A stretch of DNA of 64,000 nt, taken from NCBI GenBank assembly GCA_030220185.1, contig JASPKZ010003433.1:310001-374000 (forward strand), written 5' to 3'. Below, piece by piece: positions 19,647 through 30,119 of the stretch. The notes beneath the pieces were generated by a model. That model saw nothing but the letters and a program-made list of their open reading frames with translations. It did not search any database and had not been told where the DNA came from. Source of the stretch: Diploptera punctata. Lineage: Eukaryota > Arthropoda > Insecta > Blattodea > Blaberidae. The position numbers and the translations under genes are program-made. Numbering within the stretch: the stretch's first letter is position 1; every line of letters starts with the position of its first letter.

Positions 19647-21598
19647 AACTAACTAACTCACTGGCACTATCGAACCCGAAGGTTCATGGCCGCACGGACA
19701 TAAGCTCTCCATACATCCCTATCCTGAGCTAATGCTTTCCAATCATTCCCTGTATAATCTACTTCCCTCAAATCATAGTTAATGTTGTTCTCCCACCTCA
19801 TTCTTGGTCTACCAATTGGACGTTTTCCCTCTGGCTTTCCTACAAGAAGCTTCCATGCACATCTTTCATTCCCCATACGCGCAACATGTCCTGCCCATCG
19901 CAGTCTACGAGACTTAACTGTTCCCATTATATCTGGCTTCATATAAAGACCATGTAGTTCATTGTTATGTAGTCTTCTCCATTCACCTGTCTGTTCATCT
20001 CTCTTTGGTCCAAAAATTTTCCTAAGAACTTTATTCTCAAATACTCGTAATCTCCTTTCCTCCCTTAAAGTAAGAGTCCAGGTTTTGCATCCATATAATA
20101 TAACTGGTAGAATAATAGTTTTATATATTTTCAGCTTAACGTTTTTTGAAAGGAGTTGGGACATCAAAAGTCTCTGCAATGCATAAAAGCATGCATTTCC
20201 AGAATTGAGCCTATGTTTAATTTCTTTTTGGATCTCATTCCTATTTGTGATTATTGTTCCTAGGTATTTGAATTCAGCCACTTCCTCAAAATTTCCCTCA
20301 TTTGTCATTAGCTGTCCATTTCCATTATATACTGAATTTCTACGTGTGACCATATATTTAGTTTTACTGATATTTATTTCCAGTCCTAATTTCTTAGTGT
20401 TACTCAATAGTGTGTGCGTGTTGGCCTTTAGTATCTCCTCGCTATCGGCCAGTAGTACTACATCATCAGCATAAACTAACAGCTTATTAATACCATTCAG
20501 TTGTAAGCCTTCCTCATTGTCTAAAGATTTAATGGCATGCTCTATTACAAAATTAAATAGTAGAGGAGATAGTGCATCTCCTTGCTTCAACCCATTCTGG
20601 ATTTCAAAAGTGTCTGAAAACTGTTTGCCTACACGCACCCTACTCTTTGAGCCATTTAGACACATTCGTATAAGTCTAACTAACTTTTTAGGAATTCCGA
20701 ACTCCAGCAGGATACTATATAACTTCTCCCTCTTAATTGAATCATATGCTTTTTTGAAGTCTACATATAGTTGATGTACAGTACCATTATATTCCCATTT
20801 CTTCTCTAAAATCTGTCTTAAACTGAAAATCTGATCTGTTGTAGACCTGTTTCTTCTAAATGCACATTGATGATCTCCTAGAATGTCATCAATATAGGGA
20901 GTAAGTCTGCTTACTAATATATTTGTTAGAATTTTTGTACGAAGTTGAAAGTAATGAGATGCCCCTGTAGTTGTTGCAATCTGTTTTATCTCCTTTCTTA
21001 TAAATTGGTATGATAATTGATTCCTTCCATTCATCTGGAAGAGCTTCTTTTTCCCAAATCATACTAAGCAACCAGCGTATCTTGTCCATCAATTTTTTTC
21101 TCCCCCTGATTTTATCAGTTCTGCTGGGATCTCATCTGAACCTGATGCTTTATACATCTTCAATTTTTCAATCGCCATTTCAACCTCTAATGCACTTGGC
21201 TCTGCGACTAGCATTTCTGCTGTCTGTAACTTATCCTCCTCAATGTCCTGTTCTGTATGTACATTTAATAGCTGATTAAAGTAACCTTTCCATCTATTTA
21301 ATATACTCCTAGAATCTGCAATCATATCCCCATTTTCATTCCGAATTATGTTTGTTCTAGCCTGAAACCCTTTCTTCTCTATACTAATTCCCTGATATAA
21401 TTCTCTAATGTTCCTATTTTTTGCATTCATTTCAAGATCATTAATCTTCTCTCTCAAATATTCCCTCTTTTTTACTCTTTAGTAACTTGGTGGTTTCCCG
21501 TCTAACACTACCCAATTGCTCTAAATTTACCTCATTTGGCTCGTGTAACCATTTCATTTTTGCTAGCTTTCTTTTCTTTACAATGTCGACACATTCCT
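19647..21598 (-). mobile_element. LINE-T, longest copy
   Basis: About 1.95 kb from a point upstream of the reverse-transcriptase core to the tail, seen here as aactaactaactaactcact. Both ends lie in AAT-type microsatellite, so a target duplication cannot be measured. The endonuclease half is missing. Confidence 0.85.
19667..21598 (-). pseudogene. Non-LTR retrotransposon reverse transcriptase (LINE-T)
   Basis: The main open frame (19667-21034, 455 residues) has the polymerase motifs: A, VDFKKAYDSI at residues 91-100; B, GLKQGDALSPLLF at 148-160; C, LLVYADDVVLLAD at 185-197; D, LGLEINISKTK; E, KYLGTII at 256-262. A C-terminal RRLRWAGHVARMGNER and GKRPIGRPRMRWEN segment follows. Upstream parts continue in other frames: PDEWKESIIIPIYKKGDK and NYRGISLLS at 20889-21092, and REKINDLEMNAKNRNIREL at 21089-21457, so at least two frameshifts are present. 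The catalytic aspartates remain. The single-ORF style and tetranucleotide tail fit an RTE-like clade, which I infer rather than prove. Confidence 0.85.
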
Positions 21599-21599
21599 C

Positions 21600-21602
21600 A
21601 TG

Positions 21603-21670
<68 letters not shown>

Positions 21671-21687
21671 TAATAATAATAATAATA

Positions 21688-21738
<51 letters not shown>
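21600..21738. repeat. (AAT)n microsatellite
   Basis: Long interrupted trinucleotide array between LINE-T and a Tc1/mariner-like element. Confidence 0.95.
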
Positions 21739-21739
<1 letters not shown>

Positions 21740-22274
21740 AGGATGTCTCATTCAAACCTCCCACAATTTAATTAATCATAACTAACAAAGTATGCGGAAT
21801 TATAAGACGAGGCCGGTGTGAAATGAAACAGAAACTCAAAGAATTTTCATTGCCACGCACTAAAACACCTCTATCCTGCTCTAATTTCTTCAATCATTTC
21901 TTCTGAAACACGTGTACGAGCACCTCCTGATTCTTTTTTTTTTTTTAACGCTTCAAGTTGCCAGAAACTTCTCAAGCACACCTTAATGGTCTTCCCATCA
22001 GGTGCATTTCCTACATATTCTCTCCGGTAATTTCTTTGCACTGTAATTATTGACTTCGTCTCTGCATGCCAGAAAACAGTTCGTGCTCGTTGCTGTGCAG
22101 TCGCTATTTTGTTCTATGTCATTATTGTCCAACATGCGACAGATGAATTAACTGCAACAATGAAAAAAATTCTTTGAGTTTTTCTTTCTTTTAATACCAA
22201 CCTCATTTCATAATTCCGCATATTTTGAGAGTTATGATTAATTAAAATGTGGGAGGTTTGAATGCGACACGATG
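21739..22274 (-). mobile_element. Tc1/mariner-like element with 65-70-bp inverted ends and TA target
   Basis: Left end caggatgtctcattcaaacc and right end (reverse) catcgtgtcgcattcaaacc continue as inverted repeats to about 68 bp with few mismatches. TA flanks both sides (21737-21738, 22275-22276). The 536-bp interior encodes on the minus strand a helix-turn-helix-like piece: HAETKSIITVQRNYRREY, PDGKTIKVCLRSFWQ and ARTRVSEEMIEEI. It resembles the N-terminal DUF4817-type domain of insect transposases. The catalytic part is absent, so this is a deletion derivative. Confidence 0.7.
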
Positions 22275-22359
22275 TAGATCTTTTTCCGTAAAGATCATAT
22301 AGTTTACTGTTTTATTGTTTTTTTTTCCATTAAACATTCTATTTGTCTCTGTTTGGCAA

Positions 22360-22512
22360 AAAAAAAAATTCTAAGAGCTTTATTTTCAAACCCTCGTAAA
22401 CTTTTCTTCTCTCTTAAAGTAAGATATCATCTTTGGCATCCGTATAATATAACTTTTAGAATTACCGTTTTATTCATTTTATTTTAAGTTTTTTTAGAGA
22501 AATTGGATTAAC
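22360..22512 (-). mobile_element. LINE-T fragment, old
   Basis: It matches the minus-strand LINE-T order from ctaagaactttattctcaaa-like to the VKLKIYK region with many changes. Confidence 0.6.
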
Positions 22513-22519
22513 AATTGAT

Positions 22520-22800
22520 CTTACGGTGGACTAGTGGTTATGTTCTTTACCTCTTGGTCACGAGGATTGCGGGTTCAAACCCGACCTTGGTCGATGGATT
22601 TTTTAGGATTGAAAAATCCAAGGAGCAAGTCCTCCGGGTGGGACTTTAAGCCGTGGGTCCTGAGCTCGAAGATTTTCAGGCTCGTAAGAGATCCTTAATA
22701 TTCTGAATGAAGAGGCCTCTAAGCAAAATTTACCGTCCTTTTTCATTCTAGTAATACATTATTTGCCTACATGATGTCTCATTGGGTCGATATGTCGACT
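22520..22800 (+). mobile_element. SINE1, 3'-truncated
   Basis: The tRNA-like head (tggactagtggttatg A box, gcgggttcaaacccg B box) is followed by the ggagcaagtcctccgg hairpin-like block. The 3' third is missing or diverged. Confidence 0.75.
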
Positions 22801-22899
22801 TGATATCATACATGACATTTTTGGAAAATAAGCTTAATTAACTTGGTCTATTAACTCCTAAGAAAGGAGAGGCTAAGCCCCAACATTGTGCTGTTACGC

Positions 22900-23713
22900 C
22901 ATTGTAGATTGTAACGAATAATAATATGCTTTTTTGCGCGATAGTACATTTTGTCGTACTTACAGCAATGGCGACCATGATTGAAAGTTCAGCTTCCTAC
23001 ATTTCGGGGTTGCCAACCTAAATAACTATACTGTAATAATACATGTTACAAACCATATGTGGGAAGTAAAACCACCACCCTATATATATATTTTTTTTAT
23101 TAGATACAACTTTCCTCATTAGAGGATTGCCTGAAGGACAAAGTGATACAGACAATTAATTTTTGGAATTTATGAAATGCATTTTGTAAATACATTAAAA
23201 ACATTCAAATTGTAGGCCTAATTGAAGTAGGCCCTATACATACTGTAAAGTAGAAATTTTGTAAATATGGTTTCTTAAAATTGAAATTGATCCTCTAATG
23301 GCAGCGATGGCAATTTTAGAAAGATACACCCTGTCCAAATCTAAGGAATGCATATACAAAAAATATTCAAAAGGTAGCGTTAATATACAATACACGAAAA
23401 AAAAACTGCATTTTAAATGAACTAAACTTTATTTTAAACAATATAAAACAATAAATTCGTACTTGCCGCCATTTTATCACTGATTGGTATCACGGCCTCC
23501 TGTAGTTTCAACTAATAAACATTGCCCACACTGTTAACGTTAGTCAGTTGTTTTGTCTAATGTGACTACTATTGTAATTTTTTTGTATTCATGTGTAACA
23601 TATGTTTGTCCTGTTTTATATGACTATTATTGTATTTTTTTTGTATTCATATGTAACATATGCTTGTTCTGGTGAGTGGAAGAGAAGGCCACATGGCCTT
23701 AACTCCACCAGGC

Positions 23714-23744
<31 letters not shown>

Positions 23745-23965
23745 ATAGATAGGCTAAAAAAAATAGATAGGCTATAATGAACGGATATATATTTCCAACA
23801 AATGTATTATTTTACTATTATTTATTATTTTGAAAACACCATCATGCAATAAATAATGTAGTTCTACAACTCACGTTTGTGAAGTGTTTTACAGAATCTC
23901 GGAAATTTAAACATTTCCTCGCTTCTGTAAAATACACTTCCCAACCTCGCATCGTAATATAGGCC
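22900..23965 (-). repeat. Family B repeat with two insertions
   Basis: The outer parts and middle align with 42315-42908. Extra sequence is present at about 23084-23350 (unclassified) and 23553-23760 (a LINE 3' end). Confidence 0.65.
23553..23760 (+). mobile_element. LINE 3' end with (AAAT)n tail
   Basis: The block ggtgagtggaagagaaggcc then ccttaactccaccaggctaa and (ataa)n is the reverse of the end seen at 38233-38300. A roughly 63-bp direct duplication (tgtaacatatg...ttgt) precedes it. Confidence 0.55.
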
Positions 23966-24430
23966 TACTATATTTTTAGAGTTGAACCTGTCTTTAATTG
24001 ATTGGATTAATACCCATGTATGTGATTCCGCATTTTATTCGATGTGTGTGATCTGATGATAACTGTGTATATTACAAAAGAAAGTGATGAAAGCTTCATT
24101 TGTTTATGAAGCATGTGTTTTATTAGCAGTAAAAAGGAAATAGGCATCGTCTGCGAAGAAAAGCAAACTCAGGGATTTAGCTGCTCCTCCCGGAAAGCAG
24201 TCTAATACTCTGATTTATATAGCACTACTTTATGGAAATTCCTTTTCTGTTCTAGAAGCATTCTATGCTCTATAACAGCATTACTTCCTGGTTATTCAAG
24301 AAATTATTTTATTCTATTACTCTACGTTTTCAAAAGAAGTCCGGAAAATGGAGTATGTTCTGCGATTTTCACAAAAATGAATGCATATTTCACTAACATG
24401 TGAATAAACCACAACTAATTAAATAACGTA
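23966..24430. other. Unassigned sequence
   Basis: Nothing recognised. Confidence 0.45.
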
Positions 24431-25012
24431 ATGTCAGTATAGAACCCTGAGGTAAATTGCCGCGTGAGCACATGTTTTCCAAAAATTCTCCATACAATCC
24501 ATCTTCCTCAGATCATGGTTAATTTTAATATCCCGTCTGATTCTTGGTCTATCCATAGGGAGTTTTCCTTCTGGTTTTCCCTCTTTTATTCCCCATTCGA
24601 CAATTGCTGCCCAAATGCAATGTATCAGGTTTACCATAAAGCTTATGTAGCTCACTGTTATATAGTTTCCTCTATTCACCCGCCTCTCTTTGGTTCAAAA
24701 CATTTCCTAAGTACTTTATTCTAAAAGCTAACAATATTTTCTCTTACCTTGGTGTAAAATCCATATATTAGGCCTACAAGTTATAACTGAAATAAAAACC
24801 GTTATATATATGTACTTCTTTTTGAGAGAAGTTGCGGTGGCAAGAGTCTCTGTAATGCCTAATAGCATGCGTTTCCAGAGTTGAGTCTATGTTTAATTCA
24901 TTTCTACACCGCATCCATGTTTGTAATTATTTTTATAGGTACAGTATTTGAATTCCTGCTACTTCTTCAAAATTTCCTTGATTTGTTATTGACTGTCCAT
25001 TTATTTGCTTAA
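24431..25012 (-). mobile_element. LINE-T 3' part, degenerate
   Basis: The minus strand shows broken KPEGKLPMDRPRIRRD and NHDLRKMD, then upstream parts through the QLMT/GNFE region. Stops and indels are frequent. Confidence 0.7.
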
Positions 25013-25018
25013 CTAAAG

Positions 25019-25083
<65 letters not shown>
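25019..25083. repeat. (ATT)n microsatellite
   Basis: Trinucleotide array adjacent to the upstream end of the LINE-T fragment. Confidence 0.95.
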
Positions 25084-25084
<1 letters not shown>

Positions 25085-25254
25085 TATAATTATTTTTATT
25101 TTTTTAATTTTTTCAGCATGTCCATTACCGTGGTAATATTACATGCATAACATAACAAAACATAAGATCAGATAACGTAACATTACACATCACATATTTG
25201 GTATATTTTTTCACGTGTTTTTGATATTTGTTAATCACTCATTTTCGTACACTC

Positions 25255-25309
25255 CATCCATCCATCCATAGTAATTCTGCCCGAAGGCAGGTCCTTCACT
25301 GCAATCATT
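25255..25309 (-). mobile_element. SINE2 3'-terminal fragment
   Basis: The last 50 bp of SINE2 with a (tcca)n end are joined to the RNase H fragment. Confidence 0.65.
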
Positions 25310-25320
25310 GTTTTTATTTA

Positions 25321-26307
25321 TTACTTGAAATGTTTTAAATATTTGTGTATTAGGTCTATCTCCGTCACAGGCCATGTACCTCCTTGTTTGCGGATTTCTT
25401 CCTTCAACTTATTTCTAGAATGCTGCTGCAATTCACATTTGTAAAGGAGATGTTCTATGTTCTGAATTGATTTTCTACGTGGACAGGTTGAGTTGTTTAA
25501 TATTCCAATACGATGAAGATGTGATTTGTTTTTTTCATGACCAGTTACTATTTCAGAAAATTCTGGAGTTATTTCGCATTTAAGTTTTAATCTGTCCCTA
25601 ACTGATGGGAAGAACTTCTTACAGGTGGCTCCTTTATCTGTGTTATTCCATTCGTTCTGCCATTTGATAATTCCTTCTACTTTTATTTGGGAAACAATTG
25701 ATGATTTAGGTATATTTGTATATTCTATAGTTACGATGGTTTCTGTCGCAGCTTCTTTTGTCAATTGATCTGCCATTTCATTCCCATAAATACCAACATG
25801 TGCTTTTATCCAGCCGAAGTGTACTGTCCAATTTTGTTCCCTGAGGTTTGCTATTGTTTGTCTTATTTTTGATATGATGTATCCCTGTTTGAAGTTGTTT
25901 TTAATTAGGTCGAGAGTAACTTCACTATCTGTATAAACTGCAACAAGACTTTTTTCAGAGCTGTTTTGGTCAATTGATGGTATTGCTTCTAGAGCTTTAA
26001 GAATTCCTATCTGTTTAGCTTGATTATTTGAGCAATGATTGGACAGTTTGGCTTTTAATGTATTCTCTAATTTTCCGGTTTTCAAGATAACTGCAGCAGC
26101 CCCTACCATTCCTTGGAATTTATTGCCATCAGTGTATATTTTTATTTTGTAGTTGTTCGATTCTACAATCTCGTCCACATTAATTCTTTCCGCCGGATGT
26201 GGCCACTCCTCCTTTTTGAGTGGTGCGTCAACGTTCGTGTGGTCACCGTGTATAGCTGGGCTGTTTCTTGTATAATGATAGTATTGGGTTTGATGACACC
26301 AGATACT
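25321..26307 (-). pseudogene. RNase H domain, C-terminus of a non-LTR retrotransposon
   Basis: The frame is open for about 328 codons; I count residues from a GTG at 26178, since the true protein is longer upstream. The RNase H signature is clear: YTDG (D17), YTDSE (D84), WIKAHVGIYGNEMADQLTKE (H127, D137). It degrades the RNA strand of the cDNA hybrid in elements that carry it. The usual catalytic glutamate of the QAE motif is lysine (NQAKQ, K55), so the domain is probably inactive. A C-terminal CPRRKSIQNIEHLLYKCELQQ follows, like the CxxC..H..C tail of R1/I/Jockey-type proteins. No polymerase domain remains. Confidence 0.8.
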
Positions 26308-26335
26308 TCATATGGTAATGTTTTTAGGCTTTAGC

Positions 26336-26495
26336 TATGGTGACATTATAGCGGAAACGTGTTTTATCACACTGGCCAACATGATGTTAGCAATCACTTG
26401 TTTTCCGACGCAAAATTCACAGGTGGCACGATGACGTAGAATAGCCATTTAATTTCTTATCGGATAACATTCTTAATAAGAGTTTAAATAAACCA
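26336..26495. other. Unassigned short stretch
   Basis: Nothing recognised between the RNase H fragment and SINE3. Confidence 0.5.
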
Positions 26496-26496
26496 C

Positions 26497-26800
26497 GCAC
26501 GCCGTAGCGTAGTGGTTAAGGCACTGAGCTACAAGCCAGAGGGTCGAGGGTTCAAGTCCCGTTGGGGTCAGGATTTTTAAACTGACCCAAACCCTCTGTC
26601 GGCACTATGGCCCTGGGGTCGACTCAGCCTCTAACGTAAATGAGTACCAGATGCTTGTTCTGGGGTAAAGGCGGCCGTCACGCAGGGCTGACAACCTGGC
26701 TGACATAAAGTGCCGATTTTCTAGAAAAAGTGGGAGCCCTAACCTCCTACTACCCCAAGGGCCTCCGGGTCTGTTGTGGGATCACTTTACTTTTTCTTTT
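26497..26800 (+). mobile_element. SINE3, tRNA-headed
   Basis: The head has an A box (tagcgtagtggttaagg) and B box (gggttcaagtcccg). The body includes ctggggtcgactcagcct, ggcggccgtcacgcaggg and a 3' end rich in tactaccccaagg. A second copy lies in reverse at 63693-63993. Confidence 0.8.
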
Positions 26801-26817
26801 ACATTATTTACGAGACA

Positions 26818-26818
<1 letters not shown>

Positions 26819-26871
<53 letters not shown>
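26819..26871. repeat. (TA)n microsatellite
   Basis: Pure dinucleotide run between SINE3 and SINE4. Confidence 0.95.
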
Positions 26872-26873
<2 letters not shown>

Positions 26874-26879
26874 TTTATC

Positions 26880-27217
26880 CCGCGCCGTAGCCGAGTGCTT
26901 AAGGTAAGAAGCCTTGGTGCAGAGCTACGGGACTTGCGGTGGTTCGAGTCCCCACGGGGGAAGAAATTTTCTCATGGTATTTCGGCCAGTATGGGATCGG
27001 TGCCCACCCAGCATCGTGAGGCATTTGGGTAGCTACAATAAGTAGCGGCTCCAGGTTGAGAAAACCAGCTATAACGGCTGGGGGACTCGACATGCTGACC
27101 ACATGTCACCCCTACACTGGCTAGATGATCATCTACCTCTGTGAATGACGCATGTGGATGTGAGGCCAGAAGCCGGCAGGTAGGCTAAGGGCCTTGTAAG
27201 CCTGTCACGCCAGGAGT
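26880..27217 (+). mobile_element. SINE4, class II tRNA-like head
   Basis: The head (gtagccgagtgcttaagg; B box tggttcgagtcccc) has a long variable-arm region, as in Ser/Leu tRNAs. The body includes ctccaggttgagaa, gacatgctgaccacatgtca and an end gtaagcctgtcacgcc. Other copies are at 43322-43655 and 47492-47735. Confidence 0.8.
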
Positions 27218-27230
27218 TATTATATATATA

Positions 27231-27564
27231 TCCATCCATAGTAATTCTGTCCGACGGCAGGTCTTTCACTGCAATCATAGCAATTTCATTCTATGCTTTG
27301 CAGCTTTACTAGGGAATTGTAGGTGTGGTAGCTTCCCGTTGCTTTCCACACCGATGAAGGATGATGATGATAAGATGAATATGAATGATGATGACCATAT
27401 GATTTCGGGGACCGTTTGGGCCTTAAAGTTTTTCTGACATTTGTCTTACAGGTGAGGAAAAACCCCGATAAAACCTCACCCAGAAAAACTGTCCCGAGCG
27501 GGGATCGAACCCGGGCCCGCTGCGTGACAAGGCAGCACGCTACCTAGAGATCATAGCGGTGGAC
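27231..27564 (-). mobile_element. SINE2, near full length
   Basis: Complete SINE2 order on the minus strand, flanked on both sides by TA microsatellite. Confidence 0.85.
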
Positions 27565-27615
<51 letters not shown>

Positions 27616-27616
27616 T
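27565..27616. repeat. (TA)n microsatellite
   Basis: Dinucleotide run adjoining the SINE2 head. Confidence 0.95.
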
Positions 27617-28230
27617 TTAATTGATATTTACTTCCAACCCCAGTTTGTTAGAGTTTTTTTAAATATAATGTGTTCATTAGTGGATCAGAAGTAAAATAAA
27701 TTAATAGTGATGCACCAACTATGTCGATATTATTTAACAATAAATCAACAATATATTTTAAAGAACGCTCTGGTATATAATTAGTGTCTTGTACTTTAGT
27801 TAGATAATGAAGAGAAGTGGTTAAATGAATGTGCAATTTAAGGAAATAATATGAAACATGCCCTAAGGCTCCTGAGGTCCGAGAAGCAGTTTATGATAGA
27901 ACACAGAGCGAGTTTGTTACGTCACCAAATAATAAATGAATGCTGTTGCGGATGTTTGGGGAAACTCTTGCTTTGCTCAGATGAATCCACCAGCAGGTTG
28001 TTGCTTAGCAACGGCACATACAATAGCGCTTCCATCGTGACAGTCGCGGAAATAAAGCCCAGCGCGGTTTATTTCTCTTTTATTTCTACACCGTCAACAC
28101 ACCATCCACTCTACATTTTAAACTTTACTTATAATGTAATTATAAAAAGAAAATTTTGATTTTAATGTCTCATTACCATATTTTTATTTATCTCTTTGTC
28201 AATCTTTCTCTCCACTTAATAATGAAAATA
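27617..28230. other. Unassigned, apparently single-copy in this window
   Basis: 27840-28120 shares nothing with other parts of the window. It includes a 102-codon plus frame (27851-28159) without recognisable motifs and a perfect X-box-like palindrome at 28000-28012. Confidence 0.4.
28000..28012. promoter_or_regulatory. X-box-like palindrome (RFX-type site)
   Basis: gttgcttagcaac is a perfect 5+3+5 palindrome matching the RFX factor X-box layout (GTTGC-N3-GCAAC). The match is visible; function is a guess, since no promoter or gene start can be tied to it. Confidence 0.3.
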
Positions 28231-28241
28231 ATAATAATTAT

Positions 28242-28435
28242 GCTACAAAAATATGTTTTGGAATGGAAACCTGAGGGAAGACGAGGCAGAGGAAGTCCTA
28301 AAACGTCTGGAGTCAGGGAATATATTTATGCATGAAAGAGAAACATCAACAACCAGGAAATTATATGGACCGACAAAATTGACTATTAAGAATCGGACGA
28401 TGTCAAAGACTTTAATCAACCGATGATCTATCTAC
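28242..28435 (+). mobile_element. LINE-Y 3' end
   Basis: It reads VLEWKPEGRRGRGSPKTSG and then the 3' end accgacaaaattgactatta to gatgatctatcta. aataattat at 28233-28241 and 28436-28444 may be a 9-bp target duplication. This copy gives the unrearranged order for the inverted copy at 44426-44829. Confidence 0.65.
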
Positions 28436-28612
28436 AATAATTATAGCTTATTTTACATAGTTAAGTTAACACCGTAAGGTATTCTCTTCCACTCCACCAG
28501 GTTAAATTATAAAAATATTAACAAGCACAAATTATATCTGTAATTAAATTAATAACACATAATATGCCTGTACAATATAACCTACAGTTGATAAGGGAAG
28601 TACGAAATAATC

Positions 28613-28986
28613 TTCTTGTATCTTGTAAGCCCACGTTTCCCTTAACAGAGATTTAGGCGCTCTCCCCCTACAGGGAAGAATTTGAACCATACTAATTTAG
28701 TTACACTTATTTTCCTCATTTACCTCATACTGACATCTAGGAAACCAAGGTAGTATTAGGACGGGAAAATTCGGTAAATTTTGCTTAGAGGCCTTTTCAT
28801 TCAGGCTTAAGGATCTTATACGAGCCTGAAAATCTTCAGACTCGGGACCCACGGCTTAAAGTCCCTCCCGGAGGACTTAGTCCTTGGATTTTTCCATCCT
28901 AAAAAATCCACCGAGCCCGGCCGGGTTTGAACCCGCGACCCTCGGGACCAAAGGCAAGGAGCATAACCACTAGTCCACCACGGCCG
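28613..28986 (-). mobile_element. SINE1, full length, with target duplication
   Basis: The tRNA-like head ends at 28986 (reverse complement of cggccg... with B box gggtttgaacccgcg read backwards). The body is complete. aaataatc flanks it at 28605-28612 and 28987-28994. Confidence 0.82.
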
Positions 28987-29104
28987 AAATAATCAATATA
29001 AAAATAATGTTAATAATGTTATAATGATAATGATTAATAATGATGATAATAAAATGATAATAATAATACTGCAAAATATGATTGTTCAAACTTCAACTGT
29101 GGAT
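28987..29104. other. AT-rich, AATGATAA-type simple sequence
   Basis: Imperfect taatgataa repeats only. Confidence 0.6.
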
Positions 29105-29369
29105 TTCGTAAATAAAAAAACGAACAATTAAAATGGTGCGGTCATATACAACTAAAAGAATGACAGAAGACAGATTTCCAAGAAGAATACTAGAATGGGT
29201 GCCAGTTGGTAGAAGAAGAAGTAGAGGACGACAAAAATAAAGTGGATTGATGTTGTTTTTAGCAGCATGAGGGGGAAAGGTGGAGATTGGAATGACAGAG
29301 AAATGTGGAGTAGAACGACAGTAGATTAAATGGGAGCACGAAGATTTGTGAAACGTTGTGAAAGCGTGC

Positions 29370-29371
<2 letters not shown>
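29105..29371 (+). mobile_element. LINE 3' end, degenerate
   Basis: Broken frames carry MTEDRFPRRILEWVPVGRRR-like coding (with stops), then a 3' end gggagcacgaagatttgtga. The last part recurs at 34086-34222. Confidence 0.5.
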
Positions 29372-29413
<42 letters not shown>

Positions 29414-29415
<2 letters not shown>

Positions 29416-29582
29416 AATGTCAGGAAAACTTTAAGGCCCAAACGGTCCCTGAAATCATATGGCCAACATCATCATCATCATCATCCTTATCATTCATCAT
29501 CATCCATCAGCAGTGTGGAAAGCATGAAAATGCTATGATTGCAGTGAAGGACCTGTCTTCGGGCAGAATTACTATGGATGGA
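29414..29582 (+). mobile_element. SINE2, head-truncated
   Basis: Plus-strand SINE2 3' half from tgtcaggaaaac to attactatggatgga, lying between TA runs. Confidence 0.75.
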
Positions 29583-29623
29583 TATATATATATATATATA
29601 TATATAATACTAATAATAATAAT

Positions 29624-29957
29624 CCATCCATAGTAATTCTGCCCGAAGGCAGGTCCTTCACTGCAATCATAGCATTTTCATGCTATGCTTACAGCTTTAC
29701 TAGGGAATCGTAGGTGCGGTAGCTTCCCGTTGCTTTCCACACCGGTGAAGGATGATGATGATGATGATAATGATAAGGATGATGGCCATATGATTTCGGG
29801 GACCGTTTGAGCCTTAAAAGTTTTTCTGACATTTGTCTTACAGGTGAGGAAAAACCCCGATAAAAACCTCACCCAGAAAAACTGCCCCGACCGGGGATTG
29901 AACCCGGGCCCGCTGCGTGACAAGGCAGCACGCTACTTCTAGACCACAGCGGTGGAC
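29624..29957 (-). mobile_element. SINE2, near full length
   Basis: Complete SINE2 order on the minus strand with a (gat)n variable tract. An AAT array follows the head side. Confidence 0.85.
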
Positions 29958-30058
<101 letters not shown>

Positions 30059-30119
30059 CCTAGAAGTTGATTATATTATTAGGTTGATAATAAAAATACA
30101 AGATATAAAATCATAATAA

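Noticed and set aside
19409..19652. Long asparagine- or isoleucine-rich frames over the AAT arrays (also at 8281, 12541, 21600, 33586)
   Set aside because: They are translations of trinucleotide microsatellites and carry no coding evidence.
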